Source: Bremia lactucae (lineage: Eukaryota > Oomycota > Peronosporomycetes > Peronosporales > Peronosporaceae). Taken from it: DNA of 64,000 bases. The position numbers and the translations under genes are program-made. How positions within the stretch are numbered: position 1 is the stretch's first letter; every line of letters starts with the position of its first letter. The notes beneath the pieces were generated by a model that saw nothing but the letters and a program-made list of their open reading frames with translations, searched no databases and had not been told where the DNA came from. The DNA is taken from assembly GCF_004359215.1 (NCBI RefSeq), contig NW_027152031.1, positions 671,252 to 735,251 on the forward strand. Reading direction: 5' to 3'. Of this stretch, positions 19,961-30,939 are shown one piece after another.

Positions 19961-20887
19961 TTACGCCCGTTTTTTAGTCCCTTTAAGATCGGATAAATTT
20001 TAATCTTCATTTTTGAATAAACCTACAACCTAGACAATTATTTGTGGCGAACAGCGGACTCCTTTCCCCATTTTACTCAGGAATTCACCAATTATAACAC
20101 CATTCAAGTTGCGCTTTACGTCATTTTTTGCATGGCCTCATTTTTGCTAGCTTGTCTGTAAAAATCGGTGTTGAATCTGCTTGACGCGACTGACATTTAT
20201 CCAAACCAAAGGCGCTTAAAAACGTACTGGCCTACTGTACCGACAGGTTGTTGTATAGCTCAGGGTCGTTTGATAGTTTGCAACCGAAAGCCAATTTTTT
20301 TAATTCAAAGCCGGCGACCTTCAATTTAATTTCGGTTGCGACATACGGGCTTGAACATAGCCTTGAATGCCATCGCCGTGAAAAACGCTCATGGTTAGTC
20401 TCAAGCATCAATGTTAGATAAATTGTGCCCAGTAGCTTCGGCTGTCATTGTTTTTCAAAAGATACTGAGTTTTTTTTTATGTACAATCTAACGAAAAAAT
20501 GTCGCTCTGCAATGAACTTCTTTTCATGAACAAAATATGATTGCTTGTGTATTGTTGTAACGCTAAACATGTGTGCACAACATTGTAATCTGTCATATCT
20601 CGAAATTTTCATAATCTTTCGACTCGAATTTCTAAATCACCCCCTTTTTTCGAAAATTCACAATATACCTCTTTCTCATACATATTAGTGACCAGCCATC
20701 ACATCATATTCAAAATATTCTTGACCTCAACACGTCTGCCGCTTACTCTAAGCTCAACTTTCACAATTAACAGCAATGTTGTCAACCACTAGCTTTTCAT
20801 CAGTGAAGGTCTCGCCGGGTCTTTTGACGAGGTAATTAACGCAGCTCAAGACGCGGCTGTATCAGTTTTCGTGTGGAGCATGATCAG
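19961..20887. other. Intergenic, nothing recognised
   Basis: About 0.9 kb of AT-rich sequence between the SET/NAP gene and element B4. No frame with family motifs, no RNA gene and no LTR ends were seen. Confidence 0.5.
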
Positions 20888-21267
20888 TGGAGCGGAGCTA
20901 CCTTGCTCCTTAAGTCAGAAGAAGACTTATAGACTCAAAAAGTATCTTAGTAGGTTTAACAACTCAGGGAGCCGTACAAGCTATTTAAGCTTAATCAATA
21001 GTTAAAGAAATTTAGGGGTTCGTAGAACCAAGTTGCAACAAGTGCCCGAGATTATGTACCTTAAAAAGGCTTCTACCTCTTACAGATCAAAACGCAAGCC
21101 TTAGGAAGGCACTAGACGTTTTAACATCAAAGGGGGGAACTGCACTTTATTTAATTATATAAGTTAAAACCCTACCTTAACTATTCTAAAATAGGATAAA
21201 ACGGTAATTTATATATAAAGTAAATGTACCACAACAACGGTTCTCCAACCGATAAGTGCCCTATTAC
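20888..21267 (-). repeat. Family B LTR (3' LTR of B4)
   Basis: Begins TGGAGCGGAGC (family form TGTAGCGGAGC) and ends CCCTATTAC before a run of C. About 380 bp, shorter and more diverged than LTRs 1-3. It lacks the CCGCCAGAT hairpin region. Confidence 0.75.
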
Positions 21268-21275
21268 CCCCCCCC
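21268..21275 (-). other. Polypurine tract of B4
   Basis: Eight G on the - strand next to the LTR, followed by the conserved CATCAGACTG context. Confidence 0.55.
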
Positions 21276-21377
21276 ATCAGACTGTTGACACAGATTGACA
21301 ACATTCGCTTCATTTCCTCTTTGAGGTTAGAACATAAACAGCTAACCGTTTGTTTGTGCTTTGCTTTTCTTTGTCCC

Positions 21378-22690
21378 ATGGCATCGAAGCGTGAGTCACG
21401 GACTCTGATCACCTTCCTCGACGATAAAGGAATGGTAGACTATGAAAGTCACGCTCCACCGGAGGAGGAGAAAAAGGAGCGCGGCTCCTACACGCCTCGT
21501 CGTGTGGACGAATCTCGGCGGCCCCAAATCCGTTCCCAGAAGTGGTGCCGAGAATGTGTAGCTGCATGGCGCCGGACACCGGACACTGATTCCAACATAA
21601 TTACGAAACCGCTCGATGAAGAGCAAAGAGCAGGCAATTCTCATGGAGGAACAAGATCGTCGTCCAGCTGCAGACCTTGCAAAAGCTAAACCTCACAGTG
21701 AATATCGATTCACTTCACTTAGCGTGGAAAAGCTTCTCAAAGAAGTTACGGGTCGCAGCTTGACCACCTTGACCTCCGGATCCAAGGCGAGGACGCCGGA
21801 GGAGCTCGCTGCTCGCGACGCTCTCATGAGCGATACCTTACGTCCAAAGTAATGACGCGAGTTCAGTAATTGTCGCGTTTACGTGATCCGGCCCGTGGGG
21901 CTTCGATGACATCAATGAGAGAAATTCCGATAGTTCTGTTTTCAAACGAACCAAAAAGCGAAAGTAAAGTTTCGTTTGAGAACTGGGTCCATCGGGCCCG
22001 CCTCCTCCGCAATATTTGAAATGTTAAAGAGTCAGCGTATGTGGCTGATGTTCGTTCGGAACGGAAGCTTCGCTTCGTATTCGCCAAGCTTAAGGCCAAA
22101 GGCCAGTTAGGAGTTCGGCATTTATGCCTCAAAATGAGTATAGGCCTAGTCAACACTTCAGTGTTTTAGTTTTTTGCGCGACCATGGATCGAATCCGCAC
22201 TGAGGCTATAGATCCACCTAATCCCTCGTCTAGTGGTGGGAAGCGTCGTTTGACGCGAGTTGACCCCGAGCTTGGCGATCAAAAACGTCAACGGCGTACG
22301 GGCAATCTTGTCGAAGAGGTACCTCAAACTCGCAAGAGTTTTCAAAAGAGGGGTCTAGTATTGGCCCTTTCGATGGCGTCGCTTCAAGAGTTCCCCCACG
22401 TGAAACTGAAGGTTCGCTCGCGCATCAAGCAGCGCGATAGGGAGCCGAAATCTTGACGAAAGCATTTGATGCTCTAAGGCACGAAGTGCAACTTCTTTGC
22501 GAGGGCCTTGCTCGGGTTAAGGGCTCTTTTGAGGCGGCTCAAAACCGTCTTTTAATGATGGAACGTAAGCAACCTCGTTTGGAGGGTCCGCTGGACATCA
22601 TGGTGCTGATGTAGCAGTCTGCGGCATGGCCGTCTTTTTGGCGCAAGCGCCTCCAAGTCCACATGTATAGGCTCTGATATGGCTAAGCAA
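21378..22690 (+). pseudogene. Antisense reading region of family B (B4)
   Basis: Starts ATG 21378 (MASKRESRTLITFLDDKG), matching the B1 start MTIKRESQTLSTFLDDEG. Later blocks also match: HSEYRFTSLSVEKLLKEV, ARTPEELAARDALMSDTLRP, SFENWVHRA, TMDRIRTEAIDPPNP and KRQRRTGNL. A long first frame runs to about 21689, a second from 21616 to 21852, and a third from 22124 to 22456, so frameshifts and stops are present. The end overlaps the pol C-terminus on the other strand, as in B1. Independent divergence from B1 makes it the best comparison copy. Confidence 0.5.
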
Positions 22691-23790
22691 GCCGACGTAA
22701 AACACTGGTGTGTCCGCAGCTTGCTAGGAAAATTTAGCGCTTACGCTAGGCCCTTCTTGACCGCGACCGTAAATGGTCCAATAAAGCGCGGGTGCAATTT
22801 GGTCTAGTAGACCGCGGGAACCAAGTTGGTAGGTAGAATTATAGCATTTAATCAAACTCGGTCTCCGACCGCATAAGAATTAATACAGCTTCTGTCTTTG
22901 GCATCTGCTTGTTTTTTTGTTTGATATGGCTATCAGCCATCGTGTCACGTACATGTCTTAAGGCACTTAATTGCGTTGCGAGAAACTCACTTGCTTGTTT
23001 CCGAATGGTGACAGGGCTGATATCAGCAAGCCTAATGGCTAACCCCCCACCAAGCCCTGAGCCACGTAGTGGTATCGTTATCGGAACGACTGGGTGGGTG
23101 AGACCGTTGACATAGAATGGAGTGTAGCCTGTAGAAGCATGGCAGCGTTATTAAACGCAAATTCCAGGACTGGGAGCATTCAGCTCCAGCGCTTGGTGTG
23201 TCTGAGCACACACACTCCGCAGAACGTCTTCAATGACGCGATTGACACGTTCAGTTTGACCATCGGTCTGTGGATGGTCCGCTGTGGACATGTTCAATCT
23301 GGTGCCACGCACTCGGAAAATCGATTTCCAGATTTACCCGTGAAATAGGGATCTCGATCAGAAATAATTGCCGCTGGCAAATCGTGTTGTCGAAGCACGC
23401 GATCTATTAACAGCCTTGTTGTACGTTCACCATCAATGGACCCGGCACAGCCGCTAAATGAGTCATTTTGCTCAATCGGTCAACAAAGAGCACGATGCCT
23501 GTGTTATCGGCCGAATCTTTCGGGAGGCCGAAAACAAGTTCCATACTAATGAACTCCCAACACCCTGTGGGTACAGGCAGACTAGCCAGTGGCGCAGCAG
23601 CATCCGCCGAGGGCTTAATTCTTTGGCAAGTTTCGCATTTGCGAGCGTATGCGCTGACCCATTTGTAAAGTTTGGGCCACCAATAAATCTGGCTTACAGG
23701 GTCAAAGGTCTTTTTTCTAAGACGTCCACCATGGACAATATCGTCTTAATCATAGAGGATTCGGTACTTCAATTTCTCATCATGTGAAAC
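22675..23790 (-). pseudogene. Family B integrase, broken (B4)
   Basis: Same domain order as B1: zinc module near 23790-23620, catalytic core with an SDRDP-like block near 23360-23330 and DGQTERVN near 23260-23230, then the GPY/F-like end near 22870-22690. Several frameshifts. Confidence 0.7.
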
Positions 23791-24560
23791 AACGACGCGC
23801 GGAGGATCCGCAGCGTCCGCGCAACAAAGCAAAGGTCGTCATCGATAGAAAATCGATGCAACCTTGCCCGCAAACGTGCGACAATTTAGAGCCTGATTTA
23901 GTGCTCTTTAGAGCTTGTAGCAGAGCTACACACTGTTCATCGTGGGCGGAAGCCGAACGGATTAATTCAGTAATAGGCGACATTATAGTCGTTAAAGTAG
24001 AGATCTCACAATCTGGTCGGCATGAAGACGCATCAGCCAAAGCATTCTGCTTTCCAGGCTTATTCTTCACCTCAAAGTGTATTCGCCAAAAAAACGATAG
24101 CCATCGAGCAATTTTCTGTGAGAGATGGGGCGACTTCGTCGCAGTGCGTTACGACACGTGATCTGAATATTTCACAAACGGCTAAGAGCCTAACAGATGA
24201 ACTCTGAATTTGTCAAGGGCATACTTCATTGCAGGTAATTATTTGTTATGAACTGGGTAGTTCTTTCCCGCAGCTTTAAGCTGTCAAGACTCGAACTCAA
24301 TTACACGTTCACGCCCATCCTCATCTGTGTGTAACAGAGCACTGCCAGTGGCAAAATCCGATGCGTCACAGACGACACTGAAATGCCAATTGGGATTTGG
24401 CAGTGCAAGAGTCGGGGCATGAAAAAGACTATCCTTATCTGCTTGAAAAGCATTATGCTCTGTGCTAGTCGAGCACCAATCCGTATTCTTTTAAATGAGA
24501 TTAGATGATGGCCTAGCCATATCAGCGTAAGTTTCGCAATATATGTGTAAGTAATTGGCG
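23780..24560 (-). pseudogene. Family B RNase H, broken (B4)
   Basis: KPGKQNALADASSCRPDCEI is open at 24070-24000. Upstream blocks correspond to VYTDHASL-type and VHDKELL-type RNase H motifs in other frames. Confidence 0.65.
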
Positions 24561-24572
24561 AGACCCAACCAC

Positions 24573-25480
24573 TTACGCAAATCCTTTAGAGTTTAGGAAC
24601 CGGCCAATCACTATGGCTTTAACCTTAGCGGTATCAGCTTTAAGGCCTCGCTTCGCATTGAAGCACCCTAAGAAAGAAATTTCTTCTGCGCCCAAAATGC
24701 ATTTTGATGCATTGACATACAATTTATTTGTGCGCATACACTCGAGCACTGTTCGCAAATGGTTTATGTGGTTTTCCACATCCGTATGGCCCTGTTCCGC
24801 ACGACTGTAGACAAATATATATCATCAAAATAAGTATGTGCATAACCTTGATGAGGGCGGAACAGTTGCGTCACTAGACGATTAATTATCGCCGGGGCGT
24901 TAAAAAGCCTTTGTGGCATATACAACTATACCGCTTGGGGTGCAAATCGCTGTAAGCGGGATATCACTAGCTCTCATGAGCAGCTGGACTATCGACTAAG
25001 TTAAGTGCACTGTACATCGTGCATCTAACCTATTGTTCTAAAGAACATCCTTTCTACGAATGGGGGTTTGTGCTGGAATAGTGGCAGCATTAAACTTGTT
25101 GTAAGCGTGTACAATGCGCCAATTGCCATTAGGCTTTTTGACATAAATTTCGGGGTAGAATTTGAAGATTTACTCTCACGTACTATCCAAGCCTCGTGCT
25201 TAGCACGAAAAAAATCGTCAATGACTTCTCCCTGTTCCTCTGGCGAATGCTACTGTCGAGTAAAACAGTATTTAGTCCCTGGAACCAAGTCAATTTGATG
25301 ACGGACACATCTATTCGGAGGTAAAACAGATGGTAGGTTGATACACGTCACATCTCGCAAAGGATCGATGATCCACCCCGCGCACTAAGTGCCGCTTTTG
25401 TGCCCTTCAGGACGGTTTCATCCAGAAGTGACGATGAGTTAACTCACTATCTGGTCGACGACAACAATCATAGGTAAGTC
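24573..25480 (-). pseudogene. Family B reverse transcriptase, broken (B4)
   Basis: Catalytic box YFDD intact at 24821-24832, unlike B1/B2. The thumb block LYVNASKCILGAEEISFLGC is at 24720-24650. Frames are broken on both sides of YFDD (an extra base pair set follows it), so no functional RT. Confidence 0.75.
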
Positions 25481-25534
25481 ACCAGCCTATAAGGCTCGGT
25501 CGAACTCATCAACAGACATTTCGTCTAGCTCTAA

Positions 25535-25773
25535 GAGAGCATGTAATTAAGAATTGCCTCAAGGCTGACTTTTTCCTCGATGTTACCAGTCACACCATTA
25601 ACAAGCGTATGCAGCTGCTTGCAAGTATCACTTTGTGACATAACTTTTGTCTCGATGTTCCCAGTCACACCATTAACAAGCGTATGCAACTGCTTGCAAG
25701 TACCACTTTGTGACGTTATTGACGCTTCGCGTCTTCGCTGTCTTCGCTGTCTCGGTATCGAGACAATACGCCT
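25535..25773 (-). pseudogene. Family B linker with in-frame 75-bp duplication (B4)
   Basis: Carries QLHTLVNGVTGNIE twice in the same frame. The DNA unit starting TCGATGTT recurs at 25577 and 25652 (75 bp, 25 codons). The element stops abruptly at 25773, where family C sequence begins. Protease, gag and 5' LTR of B4 are absent here. Confidence 0.7.
25577..25726. repeat. Two-copy 75-bp direct repeat (B4)
   Basis: Units begin TCGATGTT(A/C)CCAGTCACACC and end at CACTTTGTGAC. The period is a multiple of three. Confidence 0.85.
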
Positions 25774-26040
25774 CTTCTGACGGACGAGGCCCTCACCGTC
25801 AGCAGCCAGCTGGGAACGAGGCTCCCAGCTGTCACGTGAAGGTGGATAACCAAGCCAGCGATCAAGATAACTCGTTCGCTGCCCCTTCACATCACGGTAA
25901 TTCTGGATACGTTCCACAAGGAAACGTTGATCACCGTGGGAATCCACCAATGATTGTGGTGGAGGAGGGAAAATAGATCCGAACCGTGTGTCGGATCTAA
26001 TGTCGAGGATCGACAAAATCGATCACTTCCTCCATGATTT
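25774..26040 (-). pseudogene. Family C chromodomain end of pol (C2)
   Basis: RFLVERIQNYRDVKGQRTSY followed by a W..GYPPS.DSWEP core (about 25950-25820) is a chromodomain, the C-terminal module chromoviral integrases use to recognise chromatin marks. The first aromatic of the YLVRW motif is followed by D instead of V (YLDRWLGY). The antisense region and 3' LTR expected next are missing at the B4 junction. Confidence 0.85.
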
Positions 26041-27830
26041 GGAGGAGATACTTGACCACTAGCGCGGCAGCGTCGCTCGTTGGAGCAGACGGTGCAGGAT
26101 CACCATATCGAACGGTTGCAAGACTGTTCGAAGAGTGCGTACTCCATGTTGGAGTACGAACGGAAATATCACACTGTTCGCGATGAGCTGTCGTCAGCTC
26201 ATTGCAGTTTCGAGGATATTTGGAACCGGCATGAGAAACTTCAGGTTCAACATGAGAATCTGGTTCGCGATCACAATAATCTTTTAGGGATTCTTGAAAA
26301 GGGTCGTCAAATCCGTCCTCGGAAGAAGCCGCGTACTGATGGAACGGGCGGAGCCGACCAACGTAAAACGTAGGATGCGTTCGCATCCTACGTGGCAATT
26401 CTATTGTGTACGCATTGCCTCTGCGATGCAGTACACGGAGAGGCCCAATGAACTTGGGTAGTAGTTTACTGCTATTCACACTAGTGACTAAACGCTTAGG
26501 TAGGTTTACCGTAGAGAGTAGCACTAGATCATTAATTTCAAATGAATGAACATTTGGTCTTCCACGTTTGACTGCATTCCGTTTCTGACGGTCCACTGCG
26601 TTAGCAATGTAATCCTGAACGAAACGGATTATTGATTCTCAAGCCAGAAGAAATTTCTCTGCTGACGCATTTGTTTTGTCTTTTTCAGTACGCTTTGTGC
26701 GTACTGCCATGAGATCATTCTCGTCTTCGATGTCGATTTCGTCGACACCGACATCACTCGCGTCGTTGTTAAATCGATGCGTGATGAGCATGAGCCAGAA
26801 ATGCTTTTGCTCGTGCGAGTCCACCCCCCCTTAAACTAGAGGATCCTTCTAATTGGGTGGGTATGCGAGGATGACGTAAGCCATTCACGAAGAGCGGTGT
26901 ATGCGTTGTAGACGCATGTACCGAATTATTGATGGCGAATTCCACCATCGGTAAAAACTCCCTCCAATTTGGATGCGATTGGACGTACCTCGAAGTATCT
27001 CTTCCAGGACGCGATTTACGCGTTCTGTTTGACCATCCGTTCCTGGGTGGTCGGATGTTGACATATTGAGCCGTGTTCCGAGAAATCGGAACACGGATTG
27101 CCAAAACTCCGCCGTGAACAGTGGATCTCTATCCGAGACCTGTTCACGGGGTAACCCATGGAGTTTAAATACCGTGTCGATAAAGACACGGGCACAACCC
27201 GGAGCCGTAATTGACTCTGGTACTGCAGCAAGATGTACCATCTCGCTGAATCTGTCTACAAAACAAGGATTCCATTGTTTTTGTAATCGTCTTCATGAAA
27301 TCCGAAGACGAAGTCCATAGATACGGACTGCCAACACTCTACCGGAAGTGGTAGAGGTTGAAGAGGTGCACGGGATGAAGGGCTAGGCTTCATTCGTTGA
27401 CATACGTCGCAAGCATGAATGTACTTGCGCACGAACTGATACTGGCGGGGCCAGTAAAAGTCGCGACTGACTGTGAGGTAAGTCTTCTCACGTCTACGAT
27501 GCAAACTTGTTGGAGCATCGTGACACTCATACATGATGCGCAAGCGCAAATCATTGTGAGTTGGGACGACGACACGTGGGGTGTCGCCGGTAACGGCTGT
27601 GTAATTCAATAAGCCGTTACGTGTTGTGTATCGATCGGATGACGATCGATAAAACGCCGGTAAATCTGTAAAAGATTTATCGGATGGATTCATTAAAAGA
27701 TCCATCGAGCATAGAAGGTCCTTATCTTCTGTGTAGGCTTTCTTTATGTCATCATCTAGGGTTGATGACGGAACACTCGTAGTGAGTGTTGCAAAAGTAG
27801 GATTATTTTCACTATTGGAGTGCAATGCTG
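26040..27830 (-). pseudogene. Family C integrase, broken (C2)
   Basis: Zinc module HDAPTSLHRRREKT, FYWPRQYQFV, CDVCQR (27560-27390). Catalytic core MVHLAAVPES, VSDRDPLFTAEFW and DGQTERVN (27241-26990) with Asp/Asp/Glu. FAINNSVHAST near 26950. GPY/F module LLPKFIGPLRVLHRRGNAY, RTHPTFYVGRLRP (26470-26350). The frames change at about 27250, 26880 and 26620, so it is not translatable as one protein. Confidence 0.8.
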
Positions 27831-27839
27831 ACTCGAAAT

Positions 27840-28400
27840 CGGGTCGGCGTGATAACGCATCAGCAACGACATTAAGTCGTCCTGGTTTTTATTCGACGGA
27901 GAAATTATAATCCGCGAAGAAGGATAGCACCCTCGCCATTCTTTGCGAAAGGTGTGGGCTGTTTACGGCCGTGCGTAATGACGCATGAACGGTCTATCTC
28001 CTCGGAAATAGACCCTAAATTTAGCCAATGCATATTTTATGGCAAGGAGTTCCTTGTCATGCACTGGGTAATTGCGTTCAGCTGGTTGCAGCTAATGCGA
28101 TTGGTAACAGACGAGGCGCTCCGCAACGTCTGTATCGTATTGCATTAACGCGCTAGCGATTGCAAAATCGCTGGCGTCACAGACCATATGGAATGGTCTG
28201 TCTTGATCTGCAATCGCCCATCTTGGCGATTGCATCAAGCTTTGCTTGATACCTTCAAACGAACGCTGACAATCAGTGTTTCATAACCATTTCTCGTCTT
28301 TTTCCAAGAGACGAGCGAGATGAACTTTATTCTGCATAATTGCGAGAGTACTTGTGCAAGTACGCCGCTAAACCAAGGAACTTCCGAAGTAACTTCACAT
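27840..28400 (-). pseudogene. Family C RNase H region, broken (C2)
   Basis: Homologous to RNase H of C1 and C4 (CDASDFAI-type block near 28180, YPVHDKELLA-type near 28070-28040, YTD-type near 27990). No frame stays open across it. Confidence 0.6.
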
Positions 28401-28413
28401 CGACTGGAACTGG

Positions 28414-28599
28414 CTAGTCGGTGATTGTCTTAATCTTTTCGAGATCAGGGCGCACGCCATATTTACCGACGATGCACCCAAGAAGTGGTATTTCGCTTGC
28501 AGCGAATATACACTTCTTGAGATCTGCGTACAACTTATGCTTTCGCATAAGTGTAAGAACCTGACGAACGTGAGTTTTATGAACTTCCACGTCCGTCTT
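28414..28599 (-). pseudogene. Family C RT thumb fragment (C2)
   Basis: Open frame reading VRQVLTLMRKHKLYADLKKC, IPLLGCIVGKYGVRPDLEKI, which lies just C-terminal to the YFDD palm in related elements. The palm itself falls in the gap. Confidence 0.75.
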
Positions 28600-29542
28600 N
28601 NNNNNNNNNNNNNNNNNNNNNNNNNNNNNNNNNNNNNNNNNNNNNNNNNNNNNNNNNNNNNNNNNNNNNNNNNNNNNNNNNNNNNNNNNNNNNNNNNNNN
28701 NNNNNNNNNNNNNNNNNNNNNNNNNNNNNNNNNNNNNNNNNNNNNNNNNNNNNNNNNNNNNNNNNNNNNNNNNNNNNNNNNNNNNNNNNNNNNNNNNNNN
28801 NNNNNNNNNNNNNNNNNNNNNNNNNNNNNNNNNNNNNNNNNNNNNNNNNNNNNNNNNNNNNNNNNNNNNNNNNNNNNNNNNNNNNNNNNNNNNNNNNNNN
28901 NNNNNNNNNNNNNNNNNNNNNNNNNNNNNNNNNNNNNNNNNNNNNNNNNNNNNNNNNNNNNNNNNNNNNNNNNNNNNNNNNNNNNNNNNNNNNNNNNNNN
29001 NNNNNNNNNNNNNNNNNNNNNNNNNNNNNNNNNNNNNNNNNNNNNNNNNNNNNNNNNNNNNNNNNNNNNNNNNNNNNNNNNNNNNNNNNNNNNNNNNNNN
29101 NNNNNNNNNNNNNNNNNNNNNNNNNNNNNNNNNNNNNNNNNNNNNNNNNNNNNNNNNNNNNNNNNNNNNNNNNNNNNNNNNNNNNNNNNNNNNNNNNNNN
29201 NNNNNNNNNNNNNNNNNNNNNNNNNNNNNNNNNNNNNNNNNNNNNNNNNNNNNNNNNNNNNNNNNNNNNNNNNNNNNNNNNNNNNNNNNNNNNNNNNNNN
29301 NNNNNNNNNNNNNNNNNNNNNNNNNNNNNNNNNNNNNNNNNNNNNNNNNNNNNNNNNNNNNNNNNNNNNNNNNNNNNNNNNNNNNNNNNNNNNNNNNNNN
29401 NNNNNNNNNNNNNNNNNNNNNNNNNNNNNNNNNNNNNNNNNNNNNNNNNNNNNNNNNNNNNNNNNNNNNNNNNNNNNNNNNNNNNNNNNNNNNNNNNNNN
29501 NNNNNNNNNNNNNNNNNNNNNNNNNNNNNNNNNNNNNNNNNN
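28600..29542. other. Assembly gap, 943 N
   Basis: Unsequenced. In C1 the same two flanking points are about 2.65 kb apart and hold gag C-terminus, protease and RT palm, so the stated length is either a guess or reflects a deletion. Confidence 0.95.
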
Positions 29543-29916
29543 ATACAACTCGCTAAGAGTCGTATGTGCTGGGCATATGCGTGAACATCACGCTTGCCTT
29601 GCTTGAGTTTCAGAAGCTCTGAACGAGCTCTGAACTCAGCCCTTGGCGGTTCAAACGTCTGTTTGAGCCGGGCTTTAAAAGCCTCTAGTGACCCAAAGAC
29701 GTATGGGTCGCGCAACTTAAGGCCCAATGCCCAAGTTTTGGCACGACCTGCCAAATTTGATTGAGCGAATGCGACTTGCATTTGCTCGTCGACGATGTGA
29801 CGTGCCCTTATGGCATCGTCAGACTCGACAAACCATCTCAAGAGGGAGTCTTCTTTGACTCCTCTATACTTAGAGATGTCAATCTTTAAGGTTTCGGGAC
29901 GACGCGTTTGCGTCAT
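29543..29916 (-). CDS. gag: Family C gag, 5' part (C2)
   Basis: Open from ATG 29916 (MTQTRRPETLKIDISKYRG) to the gap. Retrotransposon-gag-type capsid region: LRWFVESDDAI, GRAKTWALGL, FEPPRAEFRARSELLKLKQG, VHAYAQHIRLL. Lies in the same frame as the short upstream ORF (30234-29932), separated by one TAG and 15 bp. Almost identical to C1 gag in inverted orientation. Confidence 0.75.
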
Positions 29917-29931
29917 CCCAGGTACAGGGGT

Positions 29932-30234
29932 CTATACCTGTTGTAAATTCAACAGGTCTGCCTGTTGAGAGCCTTGCTGATTCAGCAAGGCTACCTTCTC
30001 CTTCATCTCGTCAAGTTCATGTTTTATGAATTTGGCGATGGCTGAATGGAGGGCATCTCTGTCCAAATTGGACAGCATTGCCAAGATGGCATCGTTTTCT
30101 ACGGTCGAACTCATTCGTTCGACCGCAGTCTTTTCTATGTCACTTAGAAAGGAGTAGCTTTTACGCGAAACGTGATGCGTACTTTGGAGCAGGATCAGCA
30201 GCAGCAATCTCCCACTATCATCTAACATGTCCAT
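29932..30234 (-). CDS. Short ORF in frame before gag (C2)
   Basis: 100 codons, MDMLDDSGRLLLLILLQS to NLQQV, ending TAG. Predicted mostly helical (ERMSSTVENDAILAMLSNL, KHELDEMKEKVALLNQQG). It could be the N-terminus of gag, with TAG read through or a defect inherited by both copies. Differs from the C1 copy at one residue (QSTHHV versus QSTHPV). Confidence 0.5.
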   Translation of the reverse strand: MDMLDDSGRLLLLILLQSTHHVSRKSYSFLSDIEKTAVERMSSTVENDAILAMLSNLDRDALHSAIAKFIKHELDEMKEKVALLNQQGSQQADLLNLQQV

Positions 30235-30273
30235 GTTAGGTGAAGGAAACGTGGTCCTTGGACGGACTACAAA

Positions 30274-30282
30274 GTGCTACCA
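30274..30282 (-). other. Primer-binding site, family C (C2)
   Basis: TGGTAGCAC on the - strand, two bases inside the 5' LTR end. Confidence 0.55.
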
Positions 30283-30284
30283 GG

Positions 30285-30732
30285 TGTTACAGGGCACTAC
30301 GGCTTGTACTGCTTCAGTACAAGTCCACTTCGCACTGCTTCAGTTGCGAGTGGTGCCTTAGTTATTTCACGTACACTAGTACGTGCAGAGGAAGACTTCT
30401 CTTTAAGGTAATTAGCTTAAAGAGGGTTAAATGAAAAATGTATTAATATAATTAACTATTTCTTCTTTATATCTGTTAACTCTAACTTAAATATAAACTA
30501 ATACTAAACATGCAATTGAAATCTTATCTTATCTTATCTGTCTCTCTCTTTTATTTACATCTACAGTTGATTCGTCTGCGGGATAAATAGATTTAATGGC
30601 CTATACCTATTTATGGATAAGATTTCTGAGCATTACTATTTAAAGTAATATCCTCATGTTATCTACCTTTACATAATATATTAACTAACAACCTTTAAGC
30701 GTTAATTTCATGTAACGATACAGCCCGTTACA
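30285..30732 (-). repeat. Family C LTR (5' LTR of C2)
   Basis: 448 bp, TGTAACGGGC...GCCCTGTAACA on the - strand. It is followed on its inner side by the primer-binding site and gag. It cuts into a family B LTR whose remainder starts at 30733. Confidence 0.85.
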
Positions 30733-30840
30733 CATTATGAATGGGATTTGAATGATATTTCCTATTTTAAAATTAAAAATGGGTATTTGACCCATAATGT
30801 GAAATGTACTAGATTAGCGGTTTACCAACCGAAGGATAAT
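30733..30840 (-). repeat. Family B LTR remnant (3' LTR of B3)
   Basis: Matches the part of family B LTRs around ATGGGATTTAA and the GATTAGCGGTTTACCAACCGA block of the B3 5' LTR (51495-51520). The outer part was removed by the C2 junction. Confidence 0.65.
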
Positions 30841-30847
30841 CTCCCCC
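30841..30847 (-). other. Polypurine tract of B3
   Basis: GGGGGAG on the - strand with the CATCAGAC context seen in B1, B2 and B4. Confidence 0.55.
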
Positions 30848-30939
30848 ATCAGACCAAGTGTCGACATTTGCTCACATTTTTCATTGAGGTTGGATAACGA
30901 ACACTAACCTTACAGTTGTGTTTACATCTCTTTTATTTT

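Noticed and set aside
25577..25726. Short direct repeats considered as a CRISPR-like array
   Set aside because: Only two in-frame units without unique spacers, inside a retroelement linker.
28537..29556. Long open frames across runs of N
   Set aside because: Frames are open only because N is not translated into stops.
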